From the NCBI GenBank assembly GCA_963747105.1, contig CAVVEC010000010.1, positions 6,390 to 70,389 of the forward strand: DNA of 64,000 bases, in the 5' to 3' direction. Positions 46,869 to 55,877 of this stretch are shown one piece after another. Position 1 is the first letter of the stretch. Every line of letters begins with the position of its first letter. The notes beneath the pieces were generated by a model, which was not told where the DNA came from, ran no database searches, and saw nothing but the letters and a program-made list of their open reading frames with translations. Origin of the DNA: CAVVEC01 sp963747105 (GTDB lineage Bacteria > Acidobacteriota > Terriglobia > Terriglobales > Acidobacteriaceae). The translations under genes were made by a program, and so were the position numbers.

Positions 46869-46957
46869 AGTTGTAAGCTCCTTTCGTTCAGTAATTCAGT
46901 TGAGACTTGGGTTAAATTGCAGGAACAACACCTTCGCCAACCTGCTCCAGAAAGCTG

Positions 46958-46984
46958 TTAGCACTCATTGTTGGCGAGTGCTAA
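46958..46984. promoter_or_regulatory. CIRCE operator
   Basis: TTAGCACTC-N9-GAGTGCTAA without a mismatch, 90 bp before the groES start. This is the HrcA repressor site, so groES-groEL is heat-shock regulated by HrcA. Confidence 0.95.
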
Positions 46985-47066
46985 TTATAAATGGGGGGCT
47001 GGCTGGTGTCAAGTGGGCGCGGGATACGTCTATAACCCTATGAATTCATTGCCGAAGTTGGTATTT

Positions 47067-47180
47067 GCGGGTGCCCCATCCTAACGGCGCGTTCTTTGCG
47101 ACGTTAGGGTGGGGAATTTGATTTTTGGTCCACCGACCAAACTACCCCACCCAAGCAAAAGCGGCTTGGGCGGGGCACCC
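47067..47180 (+). repeat. A-type repeat, long form, copy A6
   Basis: Hairpin 1: GTGCCCCAT-CCTAACG-GCGCGTTCTTTGCGA-CGTTAGG-GTGGGG. Hairpin 2: CCCCACCCAAGC-AAAAGCG-GCTTGGGCGGGG. Between them AATTTGATTTTTGGTCCACC. Nearly identical to A7 (about three differences in 113 bp). Confidence 0.8.
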
Positions 47181-47322
47181 TCGGGACTGACGTTATCATA
47201 TACAGGTACCACCAGCGGGCAGCAGCAGAATACGGATTTCTGATTGCTTTCGACCACGGGCTTTATCGAGTTAAGAGAGCCTACCGCAAGAAGACCGCTT
47301 CGTGCCGATAACCCCGATCTGG

Positions 47323-47577
47323 TCAAAACGATGTGGGGAATCCTCCACTTCCGCCGTCCCGCATGGCACAACTTTCTGGGAGGTCCCGAATTTCTTGCGA
47401 TATGGCGGCGTTCAGATAATGTCCCTCCCACGGCGAGATAAACGGATATTCCCGACCGTCGGGCCCAAGCATCAAATCGGCGGACATATTAGGCTGCAAA
47501 AACACAATCGCGTCGATAGAGGCGCAGCTGGCGGCAGGAGCGAACTCTAGATAAGGAATAAGCTCAAAACCTTGCAT
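47323..47577 (-). CDS. Uncertain open frame between two repeat copies (84 aa)
   Basis: Reads MQGFELIPYLEFAPAASCAS ... MLGPDGREYPFISPWEGHYL. Composition looks protein-like but no family is recognised and the last 15 residues are low quality. It may be the remnant of a gene. Confidence 0.25.
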   Translation of the reverse strand: MQGFELIPYLEFAPAASCASIDAIVFLQPNMSADLMLGPDGREYPFISPWEGHYLNAAISQEIRDLPESCAMRDGGSGGFPTSF

Positions 47578-47584
47578 CCAGTCG

Positions 47585-47697
47585 GCGGGTGCCCCATCCT
47601 AACGGCGCGTTCTTTGCGACGTTAGGGTGGGGAATTTGATTTTTGGTCCACCGACGAAACTACCCCACCCAAGCAAAACCGGCTTGGGTGGGGCACC
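47585..47697 (+). repeat. A-type repeat, long form, copy A7
   Basis: Same two-hairpin structure as A6; hairpin 2 is perfect here (CCCCACCCAAGC / GCTTGGGTGGGG). Confidence 0.8.
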
Positions 47698-47724
47698 TGC
47701 GAAGTGGGAGGTTGTGCCAGCTCG

Positions 47725-47755
47725 CTTCGCGGACAGAGTGTCCGCCCCACACGAG
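47725..47755 (-). repeat. Interspersed repeat family C, copy 3
   Basis: Minus strand GTGTGGGGCGGACACTCT then GTCCGCGAA. Directly between A7 and A8. Confidence 0.6.
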
Positions 47756-47776
47756 GACAGCAGGTCGCCGCTTAGC

Positions 47777-47829
47777 AACTTCCCCACCCCAGGGTTGCAA
47801 AGAACGCTCCCTTAGGATGGGACATCCGC
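47777..47829 (-). repeat. A-type hairpin repeat, copy A8
   Basis: Minus strand: ATGTCCCAT-CCTAAGGG-AGCGTTCTTTGCAA-CCCTGGGG-TGGGGAAG. Another paired inner stem variant with the conserved loop GCGTTCTTTGC. Confidence 0.65.
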
Positions 47830-47933
47830 ACAACACCGGGGGCCCGGGCATGGGCTTTCCCACGTCTCGAAAACCGCGGGAGGTGGGCACCCCACCATGA
47901 CAATCCTGCAAGGCGCGGTTAGAATTGGGTGCT

Positions 47934-48389
47934 ATGAAGAGGTTTCTGCTGGGGTTTGCGGTCGCGGCGATGTTGCCCGGACTGACCTTCGCGAGGGACA
48001 AGCGGGCGCGGGACGAGCCTCCGCAAGCCCTGCTGAGCTTCGTAGTGTTGAAAGATTCCAACGGCAAGCCCGTGCGCAATGCCGCAGTGGTGATACACGG
48101 CGTCAACAGCCATGACAAGCAGGAGCGCGGAGGCCTCGAATTGAAGACCGACGCCGAGGGCAAGGCGAGTTATGACGGCATGCCTTACGGTAAAGTGCGG
48201 GTGCAGGTGCTGGCGCCTGGCATGCAGACGTTCGGCGAGGATTACGACGTGGAGGAAGCGACGGTTCAGATCACGGTGCGGCTGAAGCGGCCGACAGGGC
48301 AGTATTCGATTTACGAGGAGCATCCGGAGGATAAGAAACCGGATACGAGTTCGCCGCCAGCGCCCGATCCAAAGGCGAAATCAGAGTAA
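47934..48389 (+). CDS. Secreted CarboxypepD_reg-like protein (151 aa)
   Basis: Signal peptide MKRFLLGFAVAAMLPGLTFA, then a beta-sandwich of the carboxypeptidase regulatory-like type (LKDSNGKPVRNAAVVIHGVN, KTDAEGKASYDGMPYGKVRV, ITVRLKRP), and a Pro/Lys-rich tail. Common as single-domain proteins in Acidobacteria; function unknown. I chose the internal ATG at 47934, which starts the signal peptide. Confidence 0.75.
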   Translation: MKRFLLGFAVAAMLPGLTFARDKRARDEPPQALLSFVVLKDSNGKPVRNAAVVIHGVNSHDKQERGGLELKTDAEGKASYDGMPYGKVRVQVLAPGMQTFGEDYDVEEATVQITVRLKRPTGQYSIYEEHPEDKKPDTSSPPAPDPKAKSE

Positions 48390-48519
48390 GGCGGTTGGAA
48401 TTGGGTGTCGCCGTGTGGACGGTTCGGCCTCTGTGAAGATGTCCTGGGTACTGACCAGCTACGGGAAAAACTGGCTTTCCGACCTCAGGCGCTCAAGCGC
48501 GAATGGTTAAGAAAGCTGT

Positions 48520-48573
48520 TATCGCAGCGTTGAAACGCTGCGCCACCCCAAATCAACGGTTTTCGACAGCTTG
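48520..48573 (+). repeat. Interspersed repeat family D, copy 2
   Basis: TGTTATCGCAGCGTT-GAA-ACGCTGC-GCCACCCCAAATCAACGG-TTTTCGACAG. Matches the complement of 18727-18779. A preceding GGCGCTCAAGCGC hairpin (48490-48502) matches the second hairpin of copy 1. Confidence 0.6.
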
Positions 48574-48603
48574 CTTACGACCAACGACCAAGGACGAATC
48601 GCG

Positions 48604-48984
48604 ATGGACTATCTTCTCAAGACTGAACCTTCTGAATATTCATTTGCTGATCTGCAACGCGAGAAAACGACAATTTGGGATGGAGTGTCCAATCCCGTGG
48701 CGTTGAAGCATTTGCGCGGGATGAAGCCCGGCGAGCGCCTGGTGATCTACGAGACCGGCGACCACAAGAGCGCGGTCGGAGCTGCGACGGTAGTCTCGCT
48801 TGATGCGGCTGATCCGAAAAACCCGCAGGTAAAAATCAGAGTGGAGAAGCCGTTGGCCAGGCCGGTGACGCTGGCCGAGATCAAAGCCAACAAGCTGTTC
48901 GCGGAGTCGCCCCTGGTGCGGCAGGGCAGGCTGAGCGTGGTGCCGCTGACGGCGGCCCAATACAAGTTCCTGACGGGTGAATGA
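48604..48984 (+). CDS. EVE domain protein (126 aa)
   Basis: PUA-like EVE domain: MDYLLKTEPSEYSFADLQRE, TTIWDGVSNPVALKHLRGMK, ERLVIYETGDHKSAVGAATV. EVE domains bind modified bases in DNA or RNA and are often near defence genes, though none is seen here. The ATG at 48604 is the family start. Confidence 0.92.
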   Translation: MDYLLKTEPSEYSFADLQREKTTIWDGVSNPVALKHLRGMKPGERLVIYETGDHKSAVGAATVVSLDAADPKNPQVKIRVEKPLARPVTLAEIKANKLFAESPLVRQGRLSVVPLTAAQYKFLTGE

Positions 48985-49198
48985 AAGTCTCCTCGGCTTG
49001 GTACAGCTCAGGGATTGGCCACGAATGGGCCAATTTCGGCGAGGCTAGCGCCAACCCATACCGATTCGGTGCACTCCAGATGCAAGTCTTTTCACACTGT
49101 GGCGAAGGGGTGAGAAGGGCGTACAATCGGTGCCGTTCTTGAAGTCAAGAACGAGATGCAGATTAAGTCCAAACTCCTATCCATGAAGGGGGAAGATT

Positions 49199-50371
49199 AT
49201 GAGAACCCGATTCGCAGCAGTACCTCTCAGCGCGACTGGCGCCGCGCTGGCTTTAGCAACGCTCGGTGTGCTGATGGCACTTGCGATCCCCTCGGCGCGA
49301 GCGCAGACTTTCACCTCACTTTACAGTTTTGCCGGTTCCCCCGATGGAGCATTGCCCTATGCCGCCGTGATTGTGGACAAGTCGGGTGCTCTGTATGGCA
49401 CTACCTACGGCGGCGGATCCGGCTACGGAACCGTATACAAGTTGAGCAAGGGTAAGGAAACTGTGCTGCACAGCTTTAGCGGTTCGGACGGGATTTACCC
49501 GTTCGCAGCTCTGGCGACGGACAAGGCCGGCACGTTATACGGCACTACCATTGGAGGCGGGGCGTCGAGCTACGGAACGGTGTTCGCACTCAATTCCTCC
49601 GGCCTTACGACGCTGTACAGCTTCACGGGCGGCGCGGATGGCTCGGAGCCATTCTCTGGCTTAGTTCTGGACAAGAAGGGCAATCTCTATGGTACCACTG
49701 AGGTTGGCGGATCGTCTGGTTTGGGGACAGTATTCAAGCTGAACATTAAGACCAAGAAAGAAACCGTGCTGCACAGTTTCACAGGCGGCACGGACGGCTC
49801 GTATCCCATATACGGAAATCTGCTCATGGACAAGTTAGGAAACCTCTATGGCACTACGGAAGTGGGCGGTTCTTCGAATGACGGCACGGTGTGGGAGGTA
49901 AGCGCAAAAGGCAAGGAGACGATACTGCACAGCTTTGCTGGGGGATCGGATGGGCAATACGGCTTCGAGCAGAGTCTGGCAATGGACAGTAAAGGCAATC
50001 TCTATGGTACTACCGAGGACGGCGGGGCTCACAACGTCGGAGTCGTGTTTAAGTTGAACATTAAGACCAAAAAAGAGACCGTTCTGTACAGTTTTGGGGG
50101 CACGTCGGGTGACGGTGAATTTCCCTCCTCGGGATTGGTACGCGACAGCAAGGGCAACCTCTATGGTACTACGCAGACAGGCGGCGCCAATGCCTTAGGG
50201 ACTGTGTTCGTGGTGACGGGCACAACGGAGACTGTCCTACATAGCTTTGACGGCACCGACGGAGAAACCCCTTTCACATCTCCGTTGCTCGATCATAAGG
50301 GCACGCTCTGCGGCACCACGGTCGGCGGCGGCGCGGACAGTGACGGAACAATCTACTCGCTTAAACCTTAA
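49199..50371 (+). CDS. Secreted TIGR03803-type repeat protein (390 aa)
   Basis: Signal peptide (LALATLGVLMALAIPSARAQ). About eight repeats; some units carry an extra KLNIKTKKETVLHSF, present twice almost identically, a sign of internal duplication. ATG at 49199 with a GGGGGAAG site. Confidence 0.85.
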   Translation: MRTRFAAVPLSATGAALALATLGVLMALAIPSARAQTFTSLYSFAGSPDGALPYAAVIVDKSGALYGTTYGGGSGYGTVYKLSKGKETVLHSFSGSDGIYPFAALATDKAGTLYGTTIGGGASSYGTVFALNSSGLTTLYSFTGGADGSEPFSGLVLDKKGNLYGTTEVGGSSGLGTVFKLNIKTKKETVLHSFTGGTDGSYPIYGNLLMDKLGNLYGTTEVGGSSNDGTVWEVSAKGKETILHSFAGGSDGQYGFEQSLAMDSKGNLYGTTEDGGAHNVGVVFKLNIKTKKETVLYSFGGTSGDGEFPSSGLVRDSKGNLYGTTQTGGANALGTVFVVTGTTETVLHSFDGTDGETPFTSPLLDHKGTLCGTTVGGGADSDGTIYSLKP

Positions 50372-50468
50372 TTGCGGCCGGCAGGAAAGCAAGGGCGCGG
50401 TGCTGGTTCAGGCCGCGCTTTTTTCGAGGGGGTGGCTTACGGGCTCAGCTCGATATTCAAACGTTTTG

Positions 50469-51557
50469 TCAGCCTAGGAGAAAAAGCCGGCCCAGGTGGG
50501 GCCGGCTTGAAACAAAGATCGAGGAATCTTGGGGGGCGCAGACCGCTGTTGGCTCATTCTGAAAGCTGAGCCACTGGTTCACCGACAAGTCGCGGGGTGC
50601 GCCAAAGTAGGGCAGGAACACCAGATCCTGCACGTGGTAGGTGAAGTTCGCGTTGTTGGAATGATAGGCGTAGTTGTCGCCTATCAGGGGATCTCCCACT
50701 TCCAGATTTCCGCCGCAGGGAGTGGAATTGTTGTTGACGAGTGGGTTGTCGGCCCACTCGCCCACCTCATGCGCCAGGATAGAGACATCGGGCTCGATCC
50801 CGCTGCCTGGATCGACGTAGCCGAAATACGCGTAGGTCTGCGCATTAGCGGAGTTCGACGTTGCCGCGTGGAAGCCTTGAGTGGGAGCTCCGCTTACCCC
50901 GCATCCGCCGCCCCCGCCAATTACCGTGAGCGTGTCGTAGGTGAGGAAGATGGCGAAGCTGTTGGGCTCAATACCCAGTGAGGTTATGAGGTTTGGGAGC
51001 TGACTGTTGAGCCAAGGGTAGTGGATCTGACCAACCGGGAAACCATACGGGAAGGTGCAAACCTCTCCATCGTTCGCAGGCACGCTCAGGAGTTGGTCTC
51101 CCATGACGGTCAAGGGCTGCAACAAAAGGTGGTAGTCGGGTGTGTTCTTCACGTACTTCCAGAAGTTGCCCCGCTGAAAGGCATCGATGTACTGAGTTTG
51201 GCCGAGATCGGTTCCACCCTGTTTAAAATCGATCTCGCTGCTGAAGATGGGCGAGGTGGTCACGTTCTGCACGACCGTCTGACCGTTCGACAGAGTGTCC
51301 TGGGGATCAAACGTACAAGGCGGCTGGGTGCAGCCGCTGAACGTTACTTTGAGTGGGATAAGGTACGTCGGGACCTGGGTGTTTCCGTTGAGGGTGGTCG
51401 CGGGGTTCGTCCCTACCATGATGAAGTTGTATTTCGTACCCTGGTAGGTAAATGAGCCCTGCCACGTGGGCAGCGATTGCGCAAAGGCGGCTGGATTAAA
51501 GCTGGTGCATGCCAACAGCGCAATCAGTAGATTGAGACTGACCTGGGTTTTCTTCAT
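50469..51557 (-). CDS. Secreted zincin-like protein with HEVGEW (362 aa)
   Basis: Signal peptide (LLIALLACTSFNPAAFAQ). The central-C segment DVSILAHEVGEWADNPLVNN resembles the HE-x2-H zinc motif with Glu in place of the second His; an Asp follows. It is plausibly metallopeptidase-derived, with no proof of activity. The last ~15 residues are encoded in a terminator hairpin, and a C6 run near 50535 could hide an indel. Confidence 0.65.
   Translation of the reverse strand: MKKTQVSLNLLIALLACTSFNPAAFAQSLPTWQGSFTYQGTKYNFIMVGTNPATTLNGNTQVPTYLIPLKVTFSGCTQPPCTFDPQDTLSNGQTVVQNVTTSPIFSSEIDFKQGGTDLGQTQYIDAFQRGNFWKYVKNTPDYHLLLQPLTVMGDQLLSVPANDGEVCTFPYGFPVGQIHYPWLNSQLPNLITSLGIEPNSFAIFLTYDTLTVIGGGGGCGVSGAPTQGFHAATSNSANAQTYAYFGYVDPGSGIEPDVSILAHEVGEWADNPLVNNNSTPCGGNLEVGDPLIGDNYAYHSNNANFTYHVQDLVFLPYFGAPRDLSVNQWLSFQNEPTAVCAPQDSSIFVSSRPHLGRLFLLG
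50480..50508 (-). terminator. Intrinsic terminator between convergent genes
   Basis: Perfect 10-bp stem AAGCCGGCCC / GGGCCGGCTT with T5 following on the minus strand. It lies inside the C-terminal end of the 50469-51557 open frame, which suggests that frame is too long at its end. Confidence 0.7.
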
Positions 51558-51670
51558 AAGCGATTGGCTCTCCTTGGACTGGATTTTTTTGCGAACGTGG
51601 ACCGCCCCAAGTTCCTGTGTGTGCCGGATTGTAATTTGAGTTGTGCAAGGAAAAAGGAGCGAGGGGACGC

Positions 51671-51689
51671 TTGTTACGGAATCCGAACA
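51671..51689 (+). promoter_or_regulatory. 19-mer motif, copy 3 (two mismatches)
   Basis: TTGTTACGGAATCCGAACA versus TTGTTACGAATTCCGAACA. It reads toward the Kelch gene. Confidence 0.4.
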
Positions 51690-51846
51690 GGCGGGAGGTC
51701 ATCCTGCTTGCGACTGAGTCTGTCCAGAATCAGGATTCTAATCGACGATTGATTGAGGCCGGGCGGGCGAACCGGCGGCGACGACATCTGCGGGGCAGGC
51801 GACAGTTGCGCCAAACTAGTGAATCAGGCCAGGTTCTGTGCCTCAG

Positions 51847-51891
51847 TGGGCCGAAAGTCTCCGTTGACATCCCAGGCCGGAGGGGTAGGAT
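51847..51891 (+). promoter_or_regulatory. Promoter of the Kelch gene with GGGCCGAAAGTCTC box
   Basis: GGGCCGAAAGTCTC (51848-51861), -35 TTGACA (51864-51869), 16 bp, -10 TAGGAT (51886-51891). Near-copy of the promoter at 10435-10477, including the bases up to the ATG. Confidence 0.65.
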
Positions 51892-51915
51892 GGTTAGCGC
51901 TTAGGGAGGGCAATC

Positions 51916-53148
51916 ATGGCGAACTCAGTGCGGCCACGAGATTGGATTCTTGGAATGCATCGGCAGGCGGCAATTGCCGGGCTGACTTTGGCAGTCCTCT
52001 TTGTGCCGGTCGAGACTTTCAGTGTGCCTAAGAGCTCAAGTCACGCCGATGTCTCACAGGGCAACATTGAGCGGCAGAAACAAAGCGCGGGGCGGGTACT
52101 GATTGCTGGGGGGATATCAAATAGAGTCGGTAAGGATGGAAACTACCACGGGCTGTACTCCGCAGAGCTTTACGACGCAAAAACGAAACGCTTTCTCGCT
52201 ACCGGTGACATGCATGAAGGCCGCGTTGATCAAACAGCCACTGTTCTGAATAACGGTGAGGTCCTTGTGGCAGGAGGCGACGGTGCGAAGGCGAATCATC
52301 CGATCGCAGCTGCCGAACTGTATGATCCGAGTACTGGCCGATTCAGTCAAACAGGAAGGATGATATGGTCCAGGGTGGCGCATACCGCTGTGCTGCTTTC
52401 AAGCGGAAGCGTGCTTGTCGCTGGCGGTCAGGACAATGGCTACGCTAATCTAAACACGGCGGAGCTATTTGATCCCGGCAAGGGGACTTTCGCTTTGACC
52501 GGAAATATGAATGACGCGCGTACGGGCCACACCGCCACTCTACTCGATGATGGCAAGGTCTTGGTGGCGGGCGGCGGAAACGATAACGGTATTTTGGCTA
52601 GTGCCGAGCTTTATGATCCGGGGTCGGGCACTTTCAGTTTTACCGGTAGCTTGTCAACTGCACGGGAGTTTGCCACCGCGACCCTGCTGGACGACGGCAG
52701 GGTTCTTATCGCGGGCGGTGGCGGTCAGACAGGCAATTGCGGGAACTGTTCAATCGCCTCAGCCGAAATCTATGATCCCTCTACCGGCGAGTTCACAAAC
52801 GTAGGAAGCATGGCGTATGCCAGGATCGGTCACGTAGCAGTCCTGCTTGGGAACCATAAAGTCTTAGTTGCTGGCGGCAATGATGATGATCTACACACCG
52901 TCCTTAACTCTGCCGAAATTTTCGACACGCACGACCTCAGTTTTTCCCCAACGTCGAACATGATAAGGCGCAGGTCCAGTCATTCCGCTAGTTTGCTGCC
53001 GGATGGCACCGTGTTAATTGCAGGAGGCGGCGGTGCTCTTGCAGTCCTTAACGCAGCTGAACTTTATGACCACGGCAGCGGTTCCTTTGTGGCGACCGGA
53101 AACATGAAGCGTTGTCGGGTCTATCAAACATCGTCAACGCTACAATGA
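51916..53148 (+). CDS. Secreted Kelch-repeat protein (410 aa)
   Basis: N-terminal signal segment (IAGLTLAVLFVPVETFS), then six to seven Kelch-type units: GRVLIAGG, LYSAELYDAKTKRFLATGDM, R-x2-HTATLLDDGKVLVAGGG. This is the beta-propeller of galactose-oxidase-like proteins without the catalytic domain. The first residues (MANSVRPRDWI) match those of the TIGR03803 protein at 10406. Confidence 0.88.
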   Translation: MANSVRPRDWILGMHRQAAIAGLTLAVLFVPVETFSVPKSSSHADVSQGNIERQKQSAGRVLIAGGISNRVGKDGNYHGLYSAELYDAKTKRFLATGDMHEGRVDQTATVLNNGEVLVAGGDGAKANHPIAAAELYDPSTGRFSQTGRMIWSRVAHTAVLLSSGSVLVAGGQDNGYANLNTAELFDPGKGTFALTGNMNDARTGHTATLLDDGKVLVAGGGNDNGILASAELYDPGSGTFSFTGSLSTAREFATATLLDDGRVLIAGGGGQTGNCGNCSIASAEIYDPSTGEFTNVGSMAYARIGHVAVLLGNHKVLVAGGNDDDLHTVLNSAEIFDTHDLSFSPTSNMIRRRSSHSASLLPDGTVLIAGGGGALAVLNAAELYDHGSGSFVATGNMKRCRVYQTSSTLQ

Positions 53149-53235
53149 AATTGTCCCGATGAGTGGGCCGCGGCGCTTCTAGAGTATCCCACGAGGGCAG
53201 GTGATTCCACCCACCCTCGCGTGACAGAGAAGCGA

Positions 53236-53595
53236 TCAGGCAGCGTGAGCGTCGCGGCGGATCAGCGCGGAGTCCACAAAGAAGCCGACGCCCAGGGCCA
53301 GCGGAATGATGCCAAACGCCGCCGCCACCCAGGCATCCGGCTCAACCCGCGCAATCAGCGCAAAGGTCGCCATGTAGCCCAGCGCACCCGCGCTGAGCAG
53401 AATTCCAGACCGGCGGGAAGCGGCGGACTGGGAAAGCTCAGGCTCCATGGGAACGCTCACGCCCCGGGCGATGGCCGCCAGGCGCTCTTCGGTGCGCAGC
53501 TTGCGCACCCGGTAAAAGGTGTACATTCCCAGCAATGCCGTGGGCATTCCCAGGAACATGATCACTGCCACCAGACCTGTCATATCTTCAAACAT
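53236..53595 (-). CDS. DUF6249-like membrane protein (119 aa)
   Basis: The ATG at 53595 has AAGGAGG 6-7 nt upstream. Three helices: VAVIMFLGMPTALLGMYTFY, ILLSAGALGYMATFALIA, WVAAAFGIIPLALGVGFFV; between the first two is the basic RVRKLRTEERLAAIARG segment typical of DUF6249. Function unknown. Confidence 0.75.
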   Translation of the reverse strand: MFEDMTGLVAVIMFLGMPTALLGMYTFYRVRKLRTEERLAAIARGVSVPMEPELSQSAASRRSGILLSAGALGYMATFALIARVEPDAWVAAAFGIIPLALGVGFFVDSALIRRDAHAA

Positions 53596-53846
53596 AGTGT
53601 GCCTCCTTGTTCGGCGCGATGTGCGCATGCCGACGGCTGAGAGCCGCTGTCAGTTTGGAATACGGAAAGAGGCGCGAGAAAGTTCCACCGGGTTCGGGCT
53701 GAGAGCGTGGTCCGGCACAGCGATGGAGGTGTTCTCGGCTAGATGCAGAACCGTTCTCCCAAGCCACGCTGCCGAGCTTGGCTTGGCGTGGACAGCCCAT
53801 TCGACTCCGCTCGGGGCAAGCCTGGGCGCTGTTCCCACGCGAACGG

Positions 53847-55415
53847 TTAGCTGAGGGCTTTTCTCAGTTCGCGCCGCAGAATCTTGCCCGACGGAGTGCG
53901 GGGGAGCGAGTCCACGAAGTGGATCTCACGCGGCTGCTTGTAATGAGTGAGGCGGTCGGCGACAAACTTGGAAAGTTCCTCTTGTAGTTTGCCAGAAGGC
54001 ACGAAGCCTTCCCGAAGAACAATGAAGGCGACAGGAATCTCGCCGGCGCAGGAGTCGGGGCGGCCGACTACGCCGCAGTCGCGGACGGCAGGATGTTCGA
54101 GGAGCAAGCTTTCGACCTCGGCGGGCGCAACCGGGAAGCCCTTGTATTTCAGCATTTCTTTGCGCCGGTCGAGAACGTAGTAGAAATCTTCGGTGTCGCG
54201 GGTGACCACGTCTCCCGACCAGTACCAGCCATCGCGCAGGACCGCGGCGGTGGCTTGCGGTTCTTTCCAGTAGCCCAGCATGAATTGCGGGCCGCGCATG
54301 ACCAACTCCCCGGCCTCGCCGGGCGAGGCTTCGTTGCCGCTCTCATTGATCACACGGCAGTCGGTTTGGGCCAGCGGCACGCCGATCGACTCTGGACGGT
54401 AAAGCTCAGGCTCGAGAAACCCCACGTGCGTTACCGGCGAGGCTTCGGTCATGCCGTAACCTTGACAAACCCGGATTCCGGTGAGGTCTGTAAATCGGCG
54501 GGCGAGTTCCCCGGCGAGCGGCGCAGCGCCGGACTTCACCCAGCGAATGCGATGGCTTGCCGGAAACTGGCCCGCCTCCGCCGCCTGGCACAAGGCGTTC
54601 AACGCTGGCGGGACTACCGGCATCATGGTTGGGTTTTCCTCCGTTATCAGTGAAACGAGCTGGGGAATATTGAACCGCGGCACCAGAATCAGCGTGCCGC
54701 CCAGGGTTAGAACGGGATTCAAGACCACGTTCAGGCCGTAGATGTGATAGAGCGGGAGGAAGCTTAGGACAACGTCATCGCTGCTCAGTTGGGTCGCATG
54801 GGGGCCGATGAATTGGAATACGTTGGCAACCAGGTTGAAGTGACTGAGCATTACGCCCTTGGGAAGGCCGGTGGTGCCGCTGGAGTAGGGAAGCGCGGCC
54901 AGGGTTTGATCGGAAGAACCCTCGGGGCGGGGCAGGGCCGCTGTAGCTGGATGCAGTAGCGAGGCGAATGAATCGGCGCCGGTTGCGGGCAGGCGAGTCG
55001 AACAGATTTTGCGCAGGCTGGGAAGGCCGGCCAGATTGATTTCCTGGAGCAGCGGTCCATCAGTAACGAGCAGCACCGCGCCCGAGTCTTCCAACTGGTA
55101 GCGAACTTCGCGCTCGCGATAGCTCGGGTTCAACAATGTGGGAACGGCACCCGCCAGCGTCGCGGCGTGATAGGCGGCGCAGAATTCCCAGGAGTTCGGC
55201 AGGTAGATGGCGATCACCTCGCCGGGAAGCACGCCTGCGGCGATGAATCCGCGCGCGAGGTTCTCGACAATCTCTCCATACTCGGAGTAGGAGAGGCGGC
55301 GATTGCAGGAGGCGTCAACGATCGCGGTTCTCCGCGGGAAGCGGCGGCAGGTTTCGAGAATGACGTCATGAACAAAGCGGCCGTACGGGTCCGCGTAAAG
55401 TTGGGTGCGCAGCAT
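53847..55415 (-). CDS. Acyl-CoA / 4-coumarate-CoA ligase-like synthetase (522 aa)
   Basis: ANL superfamily. P-loop YSSGTTGLPKGVMLS (about residues 160-174), GYGMTEASPVTHVG (A5), YWSGDVVTRD (A7), and the C-terminal catalytic Lys in PRTPSGKILRREL (A10). It activates a carboxylic acid as acyl-AMP and then acyl-CoA; the acid is unknown. I chose the ATG at 55415: the frame to 55532 would overlap the glutaredoxin gene. Confidence 0.9.
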   Translation of the reverse strand: MLRTQLYADPYGRFVHDVILETCRRFPRRTAIVDASCNRRLSYSEYGEIVENLARGFIAAGVLPGEVIAIYLPNSWEFCAAYHAATLAGAVPTLLNPSYREREVRYQLEDSGAVLLVTDGPLLQEINLAGLPSLRKICSTRLPATGADSFASLLHPATAALPRPEGSSDQTLAALPYSSGTTGLPKGVMLSHFNLVANVFQFIGPHATQLSSDDVVLSFLPLYHIYGLNVVLNPVLTLGGTLILVPRFNIPQLVSLITEENPTMMPVVPPALNALCQAAEAGQFPASHRIRWVKSGAAPLAGELARRFTDLTGIRVCQGYGMTEASPVTHVGFLEPELYRPESIGVPLAQTDCRVINESGNEASPGEAGELVMRGPQFMLGYWKEPQATAAVLRDGWYWSGDVVTRDTEDFYYVLDRRKEMLKYKGFPVAPAEVESLLLEHPAVRDCGVVGRPDSCAGEIPVAFIVLREGFVPSGKLQEELSKFVADRLTHYKQPREIHFVDSLPRTPSGKILRRELRKALS

Positions 55416-55497
55416 CCGCAAGGAATTGTACCGGAAACGTTTCGGATGGCTCAGGATGACATTTCTGAAAATCCGGCAGGAGCGATGCGGACGGGCT

Positions 55498-55743
55498 CTA
55501 GCTGGCCAGTTTGCGCAGGAATTCCTGCTCATCCATGCGGTACTTGAAGGCTTTGCGGCCGTCGATGAAGACGACGGGGACTTCGTCGGTGAACTGGCGG
55601 CGCAATTGTTCGTCGCTGTCCACGTCCGCTTCCTGCCAAGAGAAGCCGCCGCGGCGATGCAGCTTGGTCAGCGTCTCTTTGACGATCTCGCAGAGGTGAC
55701 ATCCTTTGCGGGAGTAGACCACTACCTGGCGCGGTTCTGGCAT
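55498..55743 (-). CDS. Glutaredoxin-family protein (81 aa)
   Basis: Thioredoxin fold: VVVYSRKGCHLCEIVKETLT (CxxC = CHLC), DVDSDEQLRRQFTDEVPVVF (cis-Pro) and IDGRKAFKYRMDE. DUF836-like small redox protein. It precedes the acyl-CoA ligase on the same strand. Confidence 0.88.
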   Translation of the reverse strand: MPEPRQVVVYSRKGCHLCEIVKETLTKLHRRGGFSWQEADVDSDEQLRRQFTDEVPVVFIDGRKAFKYRMDEQEFLRKLAS

Positions 55744-55877
55744 GGCATGAGTTTAGCAACTGGGGATGAGAATTTTCCAGACATTTGGCGAACGGCGTTC
55801 GTCCGAGACCAATTCGGGACACCCGATACGCATGTTGGGGCACCCGCGCCACACGGCTTACGGGGTACAATCGCAAA

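Larger units (their letters stand above)
46985..47933. other. Intergenic block with two near-identical 113-bp repeats
   Basis: Holds repeat copies A6, A7, A8, C3 and one weak open frame on the minus strand (47323-47577). No recognised gene. Confidence 0.65.
51558..51915. other. Divergent intergenic stretch with regulatory motifs
   Basis: Contains the third 19-mer-like motif (51671-51689) and the promoter of the Kelch gene (51847-51891). No gene. Confidence 0.6.
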
